This document shows, in pieces, positions 25,043-33,359 of a stretch of DNA of 64,000 bases. Both the position numbers and the translations under genes were made by a program. The notes under the pieces are model-generated. The model saw only the letters and a list, made by a program, of their open reading frames with translations. It made no database searches and was not told the origin of the DNA. This DNA is from Lachnospiraceae bacterium (GTDB lineage Bacteria; Bacillota; Clostridia; Lachnospirales; Lachnospiraceae), in contig CAJTDK010000005.1 in the NCBI GenBank assembly GCA_910575105.1, forward strand, positions 124,001-188,000, read 5' to 3'. Positions within the stretch are counted from its first letter, which is position 1, and every line of letters begins with the position of its first letter.

Positions 25043-26359
25043 GTGGATATGAAGACGATATCGGAGCTTGCCTCATTTATCAAGAGTGCGCCCACGGCGT
25101 TTCACGCAGTGGAGAAGATCAGCGATATACTGAGGGAGGACGGCTTTGAGGAGTTAAAGGAGCAAAAGAAGTGGAGCCTTGAGCCGGGGAAGGGCTATTA
25201 TATTACCAGGAATCATTCCAGTATCATTGCCTTTAAGGCAGGAGGGGATCTTTCGGATTACAGCTTTCAGGTGACGGCGTCCCACAGTGATTCGCCGGGA
25301 TTCAAGCTCAAGGAAAATGCGGAGCTTGAGATAAAGAAAAAATATACGGTATTGAATACGGAAGGGTATGGTGGTATGATTTGTTCAACCTGGTTTGACC
25401 GTCCCCTTTCCGTGGCAGGAAGAGTGATCCTGAGGACAGACGCAGGTCTTGAGACAAGGCTTGTTGACCTTGACAGAGATCTTCTGATGATCCCGAGCCT
25501 TGCGATCCACATGGATCGTACAGTCAATGACGGGCGGAAGTATAACAAGCAGGTGGATATGCTGCCTCTGTTTTCCGGGGAGGAAAAGGCGCCGGGCGCG
25601 GTGAAAGCTCTGGTGGCAGAGGAGCTTAACGTCACGGCAGAAGAGATCTACGGTATGGATCTGTTCCTTTATAACCGTATGGCTCCGGCGGTGTGGGGGA
25701 GTGATAATGAATTCTTTTCCTGCCCGCAGCTTGACGACCTGGAGTGTGCGTACGCTTCATTAAAGGGCTTCCTGACCGGCAGCAATGAGAAAAATGTGAA
25801 TGTATTCGCCTGCTTTGACAATGAAGAGGTGGGTTCCGGCACGAAGCAGGGCGCAGCTTCTACTTTCTTTTTTGATGTACTCTGGCGGATCAACCGGGCG
25901 CTTAAGAAGGACGAGGAGGACTTTTACCGGGCGGTGGCAGGAAGCTTTATGCTAAGCTGTGACAATGCCCATGCGGTGCATCCGAATTATAAGGAAAAGA
26001 CGGATATCTCCAACTGCGTCTATATGAACGAAGGGATTGTAGTGAAGTCCCATGCCGGGCAGAAGTATACCAGCGACGCGCTGAGTATCGCAGTGATGAA
26101 AGCAATCTGTGAAAAGGCGGGTGTGCCGCTGCAATTTTTCGCCAACCGTTCTGACGAGGCGGGCGGAAGCACTCTCGGGAACATCGCCATGTCCCAGGTG
26201 TCGATGAATGCGGTGGATATCGGGCTGCCACAGCTTGCCATGCATTCCGCTTATGAGACATGCGGGGTGAAGGATGCGCTGTACCTGATCCGGGCTGTGG
26301 AGTGCTTCTATAACAGCCATATCAATGCGGCAGGAGACGGGACATTTGTGATAGAATAA
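25043..26359 (+). CDS. apeB: M18-family aminopeptidase
   Basis: 438 residues, zinc aminopeptidase of the aspartyl aminopeptidase family. Metal-site blocks are visible: VTASHSDSPGFKLK, CFDNEEVGSGTKQGA, DNAHAVHPNY and AMHSAYETCG. GTG start 8 nt after AGGAGG. Probably releases acidic or neutral N-terminal residues from peptides. Co-directional with pepT and asparaginase; the 52-nt gap upstream holds only a small hairpin (CCTGT-GTAA-ACAGG). Confidence 0.94.
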   Translation: MDMKTISELASFIKSAPTAFHAVEKISDILREDGFEELKEQKKWSLEPGKGYYITRNHSSIIAFKAGGDLSDYSFQVTASHSDSPGFKLKENAELEIKKKYTVLNTEGYGGMICSTWFDRPLSVAGRVILRTDAGLETRLVDLDRDLLMIPSLAIHMDRTVNDGRKYNKQVDMLPLFSGEEKAPGAVKALVAEELNVTAEEIYGMDLFLYNRMAPAVWGSDNEFFSCPQLDDLECAYASLKGFLTGSNEKNVNVFACFDNEEVGSGTKQGAASTFFFDVLWRINRALKKDEEDFYRAVAGSFMLSCDNAHAVHPNYKEKTDISNCVYMNEGIVVKSHAGQKYTSDALSIAVMKAICEKAGVPLQFFANRSDEAGGSTLGNIAMSQVSMNAVDIGLPQLAMHSAYETCGVKDALYLIRAVECFYNSHINAAGDGTFVIE

Positions 26360-26377
26360 GATGACACGAAGAGCCGA

Positions 26378-26419
26378 AAGGTCATGTGATTTCATGCCTG
26401 CATGAATCAGCATGGCCTT
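26378..26419 (+). other. Intercistronic stem-loop (apeB-asparaginase)
   Basis: Long imperfect inverted repeat, AAGGTCATG-TGATTTCATG with CATGAATCAGCATGGCCTT, about 17 pairs and a tiny loop, no U run. Suggests an mRNA processing or stability element. It also argues against the asparaginase start being as far upstream as 26412. Confidence 0.6.
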
Positions 26420-26459
26420 GAAGCCTGTAAAATATGAAAAAGTGGGGGACAGTGTGAAG

Positions 26460-27464
26460 ATGAAAAAGATACTTATGATCGGGACAGGCGGTACCATCGC
26501 CTCCAAAGAAACGGAAGACGGCCTGACTCCGGGGCTTACGCCAGAGGATATCTTATATTACATACCGGATGTGAAGAGTATTTGCGATGTGGAGACTATC
26601 CAAGTGTGCAATCTGGACAGTACTGATGTAAAGCCGGAGCATTGGCAGCTGATCGTGAAGACGATAGAGCAGAATTATTACAGCTATGACGGATTTGTCA
26701 TCTGCCACGGCACGGACACTCTGGCGTATACAGCCTGTGCACTGTCCTATATGATACAGAATTCCAACAAACCGGTCGTGATCACCGGCGCCCAGAAGCC
26801 CATCAGCCATGACGTGACGGATGCCAGGACCAACCTTCTTGACAGCTTTATCTATGCGGCGGACAGACAGTCCCAGGGCGTGAACATTGTATTTGACGGC
26901 AAGGTGATCGCGGGGACACGGGCGAAAAAGGAGATGTCAAAGAGCTACAATGCATTTTCCAGCATTAATTTCCCTTATCACGCGGTTATCAGGGACAGGC
27001 GGCTGATCCGCTATATCCCGGAGATGCCTTATAAGGAGCGGGTGCAGTTTTACTATAATATGAAGGACAGCGTGTGCGTACTGAAGCTGATCCCAGGGCT
27101 TAAGCCGGACATCCTCTACTATCTGTTTGAAAATTTTGACTGTATCGTGGTGGAAAGCTTCGGCGTGGGCGGTATGCCAAAGTCCTTAACCGACGTCTTC
27201 CGCTCGGAGATGAAAAAATGGGAGCAGGAAGGAAAGCATGTGGTAGTGACGACGCAGGTAGTCAATGAAGGCAGTGACATGATGGTATATGCGGTCGGCA
27301 AGACGATTAAAAAGGAGTTCAATCTGATGGAGGCGTATGACATGACCACAGAGGCGGTCATCACAAAGCTGATGTGGCTCATGGGCATGGAAGGGCTGAC
27401 GAAGAAAGAATTCAGGGATCTTTTCTATCAGCAGATCAATTATGATATACTGTTTGCAGAGTAG
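26460..27464 (+). CDS. L-asparaginase, type I (cytoplasmic)
   Basis: Hydrolyses asparagine to aspartate and ammonia. 334 residues from ATG 26460: catalytic motif GTGGTIASK (T12) and second motif CHGTDTLAYTA are both intact, and there is no signal peptide. GGGGGA at 26444-26449 supports a start at 26460 (or GTG 26454) over the longer frame that begins inside a hairpin. It makes aspartate available to the transaminase/dehydrogenase route further along. Confidence 0.94.
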   Translation: MKKILMIGTGGTIASKETEDGLTPGLTPEDILYYIPDVKSICDVETIQVCNLDSTDVKPEHWQLIVKTIEQNYYSYDGFVICHGTDTLAYTACALSYMIQNSNKPVVITGAQKPISHDVTDARTNLLDSFIYAADRQSQGVNIVFDGKVIAGTRAKKEMSKSYNAFSSINFPYHAVIRDRRLIRYIPEMPYKERVQFYYNMKDSVCVLKLIPGLKPDILYYLFENFDCIVVESFGVGGMPKSLTDVFRSEMKKWEQEGKHVVVTTQVVNEGSDMMVYAVGKTIKKEFNLMEAYDMTTEAVITKLMWLMGMEGLTKKEFRDLFYQQINYDILFAE

Positions 27465-27466
27465 CA

Positions 27467-27512
27467 GACAGGCAGCGTATGCCTGATAAGACGATCAGGT
27501 ATTGCGGCTGTC
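27467..27512 (+). other. Intercistronic stem-loop (asparaginase-lysR)
   Basis: Nested imperfect hairpin: outer GACAG ... CTGTC, inner GCCTGAT-AAGACG-ATCAGGT. No U run. Sits directly before the ribosome binding site of the LysR gene. Confidence 0.5.
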
Positions 27513-27527
27513 CATCGGAGAGTGGAG

Positions 27528-28403
27528 ATGAGCATTTGGAAATACCAGTATTTTGTGGATGTCATTGATCTTAAGAGTTTTACGAAAGCAGGAAAGAAGA
27601 ATTTTGTGTCTCAGACTGCCATAAGCCAGCAGATTTCCCAGCTAGAGAAAAGCATCGGCGGTAAGCTCGTTAACCGGGGGAATGGAGAGGTTACGCCGAC
27701 ACAGCTTGGGAAGCTTGTCTACAGAAGGGCGGCAGAGATGATAAGGCTTGATGAGCAGATGCTCAGGGAGATTGAGGAGATGAAGGATGCCGCCGTTCTT
27801 CGGGTAGGCATTGACAGCTCTGTCAACAAATCATTTTGGGGAATGATACAGAGCATTCTGGATGATCATTATAAAGAAGAGGATTTTCGGTTCAGCAGGC
27901 TGGATTATACAACGGGTTCCATGATGCTGGATAAAAATGATCTGGATATCTATGTCGGTTACGGGCTGCATACCAGAAGCAGGGGCCTGAATATTGGGGA
28001 GATCCTGCTGTGCAGGAACCGGCTGGGCGTGTTTACCGGAGATAACTGGCTCAGGGGAGAGGAGAAGAGTATTGATTTTGAAGACCTTCGCGGGCATCCG
28101 GTATATGCGTCGGCGGCTTATCCGTGCAGCACGCAGATTCTGGATTCGGCGTGTATGCCTGGCTTTGCCAGAGAGGTAAAGATGACGGGGAATCTGGAGA
28201 CTCTGGCGCTGAAGGTGGAGATGAACAATGGCTATACTTTTGCGGACAGCCGGTACTTTTCTTTCTGTACGGGGAGGATGTACCTGGTGAATGGACTTAT
28301 GGAGATGTGCAGCCTGAGGCTGTATTATCGGACGGACTGTGCGGAGAAAGAAGGGCTTTTGCGGGACTTTATGGAGAAAGTGAAGGAAGTACAGCGTTTG
28401 TAA
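27528..28403 (+). CDS. LysR-family transcriptional regulator
   Basis: 291 residues from ATG 27528 (GGAG at 7 nt). N-terminal winged helix-turn-helix, with SFTKAGKKNFVSQTAISQQISQLEKSIGGKLVNRG as the recognisable block (about 17-51), and a substrate-binding-type effector domain after it. Reads in the same direction as the peptide genes and is probably co-transcribed, unlike the usual divergent LysR arrangement. Target unknown. Its stop codon lies inside dyad site 3. Confidence 0.9.
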   Translation: MSIWKYQYFVDVIDLKSFTKAGKKNFVSQTAISQQISQLEKSIGGKLVNRGNGEVTPTQLGKLVYRRAAEMIRLDEQMLREIEEMKDAAVLRVGIDSSVNKSFWGMIQSILDDHYKEEDFRFSRLDYTTGSMMLDKNDLDIYVGYGLHTRSRGLNIGEILLCRNRLGVFTGDNWLRGEEKSIDFEDLRGHPVYASAAYPCSTQILDSACMPGFAREVKMTGNLETLALKVEMNNGYTFADSRYFSFCTGRMYLVNGLMEMCSLRLYYRTDCAEKEGLLRDFMEKVKEVQRL

Positions 28404-28440
28404 TTAACGATAGACAAATGTACGTTGATGTTGCTATACT
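28398..28440 (+). promoter_or_regulatory. Promoter of the GntR gene with dyad site 3
   Basis: TTGT-AA-TTAACGAT-AG-ACAA (28398-28417) is a shortened version of dyad sites 1 and 2, lacking 4 bp of the core. It overlaps a TAGACA -35 (28411-28416), followed after 18 nt by TATACT (28435-28440). Consistent with autoregulation by the GntR/FCD protein encoded 37 nt downstream. Confidence 0.55.
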
Positions 28441-28477
28441 GGTATAGGGAAATCAGACGAGGCAGAGAGGTTAAGCT

Positions 28478-29164
28478 ATGGCAATATATTATCGTACATT
28501 ACGGGAAAATGTGGTGGAGGCGATCCGCGATAAAATCATTAATCAGGAGTTAAAGCCTGGCGAGAGGATCGTGGAGATGGATCTTGCAGAAGAGTTTAAG
28601 ACAAGCCGGGGACCTGTCCGCGAGGCGCTCAGGCAGCTTGAGCATGAGGGATTGATCGAGTACACCCGGAACGTGGGCTGTACCGTCAAGAACCCAAGTC
28701 TTCAGGAATCCTTCGAGATCTACCTGGTAAGGGTGAATTACGAGATTCTTGCGGTCAAATACATGGGCGGGAAGATTCCGACGGAGACGATCGCGAATCT
28801 GGAAAAGGTGCTGGAGAAGATGGCGGCGCTCGACGCGGAGCATTATGCGCAGGTCTATCTGAATGACAATGAATTTCACGGCGAGCTTGTGAAGATGACG
28901 GGATTAAATTATCTCTATAAGCTGTGGAGTGAGCTTAGCTACGGGAATGTGGTTACCGGATATAATAATGTGCTGGATAAAGAACGGGTGGTAAGACGTC
29001 AGTACAGGGTACATAAGGAGATCGTAGATGCCTGCCGGACAGGGGACAGCCAGAAGATATGCAAGGTCGTCTCAGACCATTATATGCGGACAATCACAAG
29101 GCTGATGAAGGAGCAGGGAGTGGCAGAGGATGAAGTGCCGTTTCCCAGGGATTTTCTTCTTTAA
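28478..29164 (+). CDS. GntR-family transcriptional regulator with FCD domain
   Basis: 228 residues. GntR winged helix at about 5-72 (NVVEAIRDKIINQELKPGERIVE, SRGPVREALRQLEHEGLIE), all-helical FCD ligand domain from about 78. FCD proteins often bind amino- or carboxylic acids through a metal site. It is the best candidate for binding the TTGT-N2-ATTGTTAACAAT-N2-ACAA dyads near its own gene, pepT and the POT transporter gene. Confidence 0.93.
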   Translation: MAIYYRTLRENVVEAIRDKIINQELKPGERIVEMDLAEEFKTSRGPVREALRQLEHEGLIEYTRNVGCTVKNPSLQESFEIYLVRVNYEILAVKYMGGKIPTETIANLEKVLEKMAALDAEHYAQVYLNDNEFHGELVKMTGLNYLYKLWSELSYGNVVTGYNNVLDKERVVRRQYRVHKEIVDACRTGDSQKICKVVSDHYMRTITRLMKEQGVAEDEVPFPRDFLL

Positions 29165-29226
29165 AATCAGCAGATCCATGCAGGGCCACGTATTATGCCC
29201 TGATATATATAGATAAAGAATACAGT

Positions 29227-29250
29227 AAGAGTCTGCAGGCGCAGGCTCTT
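29227..29250 (+). other. Stem-loop before the yitT-like gene
   Basis: 10-bp stem AAGAGTCTGC / GCAGGCTCTT (one G-T), loop AGGC, without a U run; the ribosome binding site follows 8 nt later. May be a weak terminator of the GntR message or a leader structure. Confidence 0.45.
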
Positions 29251-29272
29251 ATCGCGTGTGGAGAGAATGAAA

Positions 29273-30139
29273 ATGAAAATAGGACAAGAACAAATAGCAA
29301 AAATAGGAAAAGAATACGGAATCTTAACTCTTGCAACCATAGGGACTATCGTGGAGAATTATCTGTTTAAGTTCCCCAATCATTTTACCTTCGGGGGAGT
29401 GACAGGTATCGCGGTACTGTTGAGCGGCGTGTTTGGAGGAACGCCGAATACTTATGCGTTTGTGATCAACATCCTGCTGTTCGGCCTGGGATTTCTCGTG
29501 CTGGGAAAGGGCTTTGGCATTAAGTCGATCTATGTCACGCTTCTTTTCAGCGTGGGGCTGGAGGCTGTCCAGTATATTTACCCGGTCACAGAGCCTGTTA
29601 CGACGCAGCCGGTGCTGGACTGGATCTTCGCATTCGTCATAACGGCGGTAAGCTCGGCGGTGATCTTTAACTTAGGGGCATCCAGCGGCGGCACGGACAT
29701 CATCGCCCTGATCCTTAAGAAATACACGAAGATAAAGATCGGGAAGGCTCTGATGATCGTGGATTTTGTGGTAGTCGTATCCTCATTTTTCATCTATGGA
29801 GCGACCGTCGGCTGCTTTTCACTGGCGGGGTATCTGGCAAAAGCATTTTTCGTGGACAGCGTCATCGAGAGCCTGAACTCTTATAAATATTTTACGATCA
29901 TCTCGGAGGATTCGGCGGAGATCTGCGAATTTATTCAGGATAAGCTTAATCATTCGGCGACGATCTATACGGCGGAGGGCGCTTATGCCCACAAGAAAAA
30001 AGTAGTGATCATGACAGTAGTGAACCGCAATCAGGCCATGAGGCTCAGGAACTTTGTACGGGCGACACAGCCGGATGCATTTATGATGATCACCAACAGC
30101 AGCGAGATCATCGGGAACGGATTCCAGAGGTTTGAATAA
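29273..30139 (+). CDS. YitT-family membrane protein (DUF161 + DUF2179)
   Basis: 288 residues: five to six hydrophobic helices in the first two thirds, including FGGVTGIAVLLSG and NLGASSGGTDIIALI, which mark the YitT family. A C-terminal soluble domain of about 80 residues follows (TIISEDSAEICEFI ... ATIYTAEGAYAHKKK). ATG 29273 is 7 nt after GTGGAGAG; ATG 29267 is possible. Function in the family is not settled. Confidence 0.88.
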   Translation: MKIGQEQIAKIGKEYGILTLATIGTIVENYLFKFPNHFTFGGVTGIAVLLSGVFGGTPNTYAFVINILLFGLGFLVLGKGFGIKSIYVTLLFSVGLEAVQYIYPVTEPVTTQPVLDWIFAFVITAVSSAVIFNLGASSGGTDIIALILKKYTKIKIGKALMIVDFVVVVSSFFIYGATVGCFSLAGYLAKAFFVDSVIESLNSYKYFTIISEDSAEICEFIQDKLNHSATIYTAEGAYAHKKKVVIMTVVNRNQAMRLRNFVRATQPDAFMMITNSSEIIGNGFQRFE

Positions 30140-30205
30140 ACAGTAAAAGCCTATAAGAAATTCTTATATCGATTCTCTTTTTTACCTAAAATGGTGCAAT
30201 CAATA

Positions 30206-30251
30206 TTGTAAATTGTTAACAATAGACAAAATGCAAAAATGTTTATATGAT
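30206..30251 (+). promoter_or_regulatory. Promoter of the POT transporter gene with dyad site 2
   Basis: Dyad TTGT-N2-ATTGTTAACAAT-N2-ACAA (30206-30229) with a perfect 12-bp palindromic core. Its right side overlaps a TAGACA -35 (30223-30228); 17 nt later comes TATGAT (30246-30251). The overlap suggests repression. Shares layout with sites at 22173 and 28398. Confidence 0.65.
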
Positions 30252-30303
30252 TAATATAACAATTTTTGTCGGTTGTTACGATAAAAGGGAGAGGAGAAAA
30301 AGA

Positions 30304-31689
30304 ATGGGAGAAACTCAGGTAAAACAAAAACACCCAAAAGGATTCTATGCCTGCTGTATTACGTTCACCTTTGAGAGGCTGGCATTCTATGGGGCAAAAC
30401 CGTTGCTGCTGCTATTTCTGATCACTGCAGCAGCAGAGGGAGGATTAGGGGTTGAAAGGACGGACGCGGCGGTTATGGCGGCTAATCTGACTGCCTACAC
30501 TTATATGGCACCGCTGATCGGAGGAGTGATATGCGACCGCTGGCTTGGGGCGAGATATGCGATTACGCTGGGATACGTGATCATGGCGGCCGGATATATC
30601 GTCGGTTACCGGGCGCAGGGGCCTTCGGGGGTCAATGCGATGATTATCCTGGTTTCCATCGGGACAGGTTTCTTTAAAGGGAACTTGAACGCGCTGATCG
30701 GACGTCAGTATAAGAGCAAGGAGCTTTTGGACGCAGCGTTTTCCATCCAGTACTCGTATGTGAATATTGGCGCGTTCGTCGGCTCGCTGCTCACCGGATA
30801 TCTGTACCTGCACTTGTTCAAGAAGGGAGAAGTGCTTGGTTTCAGGCAGTGTCTTCTGATGGCGGCCCTGTGGTGCATCATTGGTATGGTGTGGTTCGTG
30901 CTGAACTGGAGAAATCTCCAGGGACAGGGCATCAGGCCCTTTAAGTATCTGACGGATGAGAAGGGCAAGGTTATCGGTTCTACCGAAGAGGATAAGGGAG
31001 ATGCTAAGAAGGAGCAGCCGCTTACGAAGCTGGAGAAGAACCGTGTGCTTGCTATCGTGCTCGTATCCGCATTCTCCGTGCTGTTCTGGCTGTTCTACTA
31101 TCAGCAGGATCTGGCGCTGGTCATCTACATGACGGATTACGTAAAGATGTCCGTCGGTTCCTTTGAGATCCCGCCGTCATGGATCACGACGACGTGGAAC
31201 GGCCTGCTCTGTGTAGCCCTCGGAGGAGTGATGGCTGCAATCTGGAAGAAGCTGGCGGCGCGCCCACAGGGCGATATGAACATGTTTAAAAAAGTAGCGC
31301 TCAGTTTCTTATTCGTAGGACTTGCATTCGGAATTATGGTCGCATGTGAATCCTTCCGCGGCATCGGTGCGGATCCGTCGGTAAAGGCAAGCGTGCTGTG
31401 GCCGTTTTTGTTCTCTACGGTCATCACGGTGGGTGAGATGTGCTTTTCGCCGCTGCGTAACTCATTCGTAAGCAAGTACGCCCCGAAAAAATACGTGTCG
31501 CTTTTAATGGGAGTTATCGCGGTATCCACTTTTGGTGCCAATAAGCTGAGCCCGTTCGTACAGGCGTTTATCGAGAAATTCGATGTGTTCCCGGTATTCG
31601 TAGGAATATTTGCATTGATGCTGGTATTCGCGGCATTGATCTGGATCGCAAACGGGAAGCTTAACAGTCTGGTTGAGGGAAAAGAATAA
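30304..31689 (+). CDS. Proton-coupled oligopeptide transporter, POT/PTR2 family
   Basis: 461 residues from ATG 30304 (AGAGGAG at 7 nt); an open frame reaches back to 30247 through the promoter but has no site. Twelve or more helices; family motifs FERLAFYGAKPLL and GTGFFKGNLNALIGRQY are present. Imports di- and tripeptides with protons, supplying the peptidases encoded at 22260 and 25043. A terminator follows. Confidence 0.93.
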   Translation: MGETQVKQKHPKGFYACCITFTFERLAFYGAKPLLLLFLITAAAEGGLGVERTDAAVMAANLTAYTYMAPLIGGVICDRWLGARYAITLGYVIMAAGYIVGYRAQGPSGVNAMIILVSIGTGFFKGNLNALIGRQYKSKELLDAAFSIQYSYVNIGAFVGSLLTGYLYLHLFKKGEVLGFRQCLLMAALWCIIGMVWFVLNWRNLQGQGIRPFKYLTDEKGKVIGSTEEDKGDAKKEQPLTKLEKNRVLAIVLVSAFSVLFWLFYYQQDLALVIYMTDYVKMSVGSFEIPPSWITTTWNGLLCVALGGVMAAIWKKLAARPQGDMNMFKKVALSFLFVGLAFGIMVACESFRGIGADPSVKASVLWPFLFSTVITVGEMCFSPLRNSFVSKYAPKKYVSLLMGVIAVSTFGANKLSPFVQAFIEKFDVFPVFVGIFALMLVFAALIWIANGKLNSLVEGKE

Positions 31690-31733
31690 GATGGCAATAG
31701 AGCCGGAATAGAAAAGAATTATCGAAGAGTTAA

Positions 31734-31774
31734 TGGGGCAGTGTGAAAGTATTTCACAGATGCCCCGTATTTTA
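31734..31774 (+). terminator. Terminator after the POT transporter gene
   Basis: Stem GGGGCA-G-TGTGAAA / TTTCACA-GA-TGCCCC, three-nt loop, then GTATTTTAT. Confidence 0.8.
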
Positions 31775-31945
31775 TCAGGCTGACAGCTTCACATACAGCT
31801 CGGCCGCTGCAGCTTGATAGTATACAAAAGACAGCACATACACTGCGGTAGATATAAACGGCGCCCAGTTTCCCGGAAGAACCAGACGGAAACGGGATAC
31901 AAGGAAAATGCTCAGGATTCCCCAGCCTGCAAAAGATAGCTGCAT
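31775..31945 (-). CDS. Possible small membrane protein or gene remnant
   Basis: 56 codons from ATG 31945, frame open back to 32014 inside the LysR gene. Encodes two hydrophobic stretches separated by RFRLVLPGNW. No ribosome binding site is evident and I recognise no family. Could be the degraded end of a transporter once encoded next to the LysR gene, or a chance open frame. Confidence 0.25.
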   Translation of the reverse strand: MQLSFAGWGILSIFLVSRFRLVLPGNWAPFISTAVYVLSFVYYQAAAAELYVKLSA

Positions 31946-31988
31946 AATTTTTAGGAAAGTAATCCCCTGAGGATAACAGAAAAACTGC

Positions 31989-32948
31989 TTATTCCACAGT
32001 ATTTCCCTGCGCATCCTCCACCGCCATTTTCATAAATTCAGCCATGCTTCTGGTAAAATACTTGTTCTTTTTATACCAGAAATATACATTCCGCTTTGCC
32101 GCCGGATCGTCCAGCTTATAATAGATGATATTCGAGTTAGGCTTCTGGCTTCGGACGACGGTATCGCTTACGAAAGAAATACCCATCTCTTTTTCCGTAA
32201 GCTGATAAGTCATCAGGAGCTGGTCCAGCTTAAGCGTCACCTGGGGCATCATGCCGGCTCTCTTGCAAATGGCCTCCACCCGTTCTCTCGTGTCATTGTG
32301 GGCGCGCAGCACGACGAAAGGATCATTTTCAAAAAGCTTCAGGGAGACGCCGAGAGTTTCTTCCTTGATGTGTACCTGATTTAGGATATCTTCTGCTGTA
32401 AGTCCGCAGGCAGCGGCTCCCTTATTGCTCTGGAAAGATGCAGGGACTGCCAGCAGCAGATGTTCTTTCATAAAGAATCGTTTCTCATAGATCTCCGGAT
32501 CCATGGGGTAGTTGTCTACGATCAGGTCCAGATCCCCGGAAAAGAGCTTCTTCTCAAGCTGGCTGGTGTGCCCTTCCACGACATTCATCTTCACGTTGGG
32601 GTAAGTCTTGTGAAACCGGTGTATGGCGTTGGGAAGGACGAAAGCCATGAACAAAAACGTCCCGCCGACGCTCAGCCGCCCCGTGCGCAGCTCATTTAAG
32701 TTCCCGACATAGCTTGAGAATTCTTCTTCCATATCCATCATCTTTTCCGTCATCTTAATATATTTTTTCCCGCACTCGGTAAGCTGTATGGGAGTCATGC
32801 TGCGGTCGAAAAGCGGCATCCCGATTTTTTTTTCCGTCTTTTTCACCGTCGCACTGAGAGCCGGCTGGGAAATATATAAGTTTTTGGCGGCTTTAGAAAA
32901 GCTTCCTTCTTTATACACCTCGTAGATGTATCTCATATTTGAAAACAT
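31989..32948 (-). CDS. LysR-family transcriptional regulator
   Basis: 319 residues. Helix-turn-helix block GSFSKAAKNLYISQPALSATV at about 15-35, effector domain after about residue 90. Start preceded by AAGGAGGATAA on the minus strand. Divergent from the aminotransferase/gdhA genes across a 411-bp gap, the usual arrangement for a LysR activator and its target. I infer control of amino-acid catabolism. Confidence 0.92.
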   Translation of the reverse strand: MFSNMRYIYEVYKEGSFSKAAKNLYISQPALSATVKKTEKKIGMPLFDRSMTPIQLTECGKKYIKMTEKMMDMEEEFSSYVGNLNELRTGRLSVGGTFLFMAFVLPNAIHRFHKTYPNVKMNVVEGHTSQLEKKLFSGDLDLIVDNYPMDPEIYEKRFFMKEHLLLAVPASFQSNKGAAACGLTAEDILNQVHIKEETLGVSLKLFENDPFVVLRAHNDTRERVEAICKRAGMMPQVTLKLDQLLMTYQLTEKEMGISFVSDTVVRSQKPNSNIIYYKLDDPAAKRNVYFWYKKNKYFTRSMAEFMKMAVEDAQGNTVE

Positions 32949-33287
32949 GTTATCCTCCTTATCAGTATCAGATGATGTCGCGGATTGTCTGGTATTTTGG
33001 CATAGGCATCATCGCAGAGTTGTCCTGTATTTAATTTTAATCCAGTTTTTTTTCGCCTGCAAATACATGAAACAAATAATACTTATAAGCTTGTATTTAT
33101 AGCTGCTGATTATTCTGTAAGCAGTAACTATTACCATCCTATAGGAAAACATGATAAATTGCAATCAGATATCTTTGCAATAACTTGGAGGCTGCCGCTC
33201 ATTCCCGGATCATTTGCCTGCGGACCTGGCAGTAAATATAAAGTCCGGTGTGGACGGTGACTATAAGTTTTTTCGTATAACTTCTAT

Positions 33288-33330
33288 ACAAATATAGGTA
33301 TTTGTCATATGGCCATATTGTCTCTATAAT
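33288..33330 (+). promoter_or_regulatory. Promoter of the aminotransferase gene with LysR-type operator
   Basis: TTGTCA (33302-33307), 17 nt, TATAAT (33325-33330). The -35 is overlapped by the inverted repeat ACAAATA-TAGG-TATTTGT (33288-33305). A further dyad AAGTT ... AACTT lies just upstream (about 33265-33283). This is the expected position for the divergent LysR protein. The remaining 300 bp of the 32949-33359 gap show no gene. Confidence 0.7.
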
Positions 33331-33359
33331 GAGGGCATCAACAAACGAAGGGAGCATAA

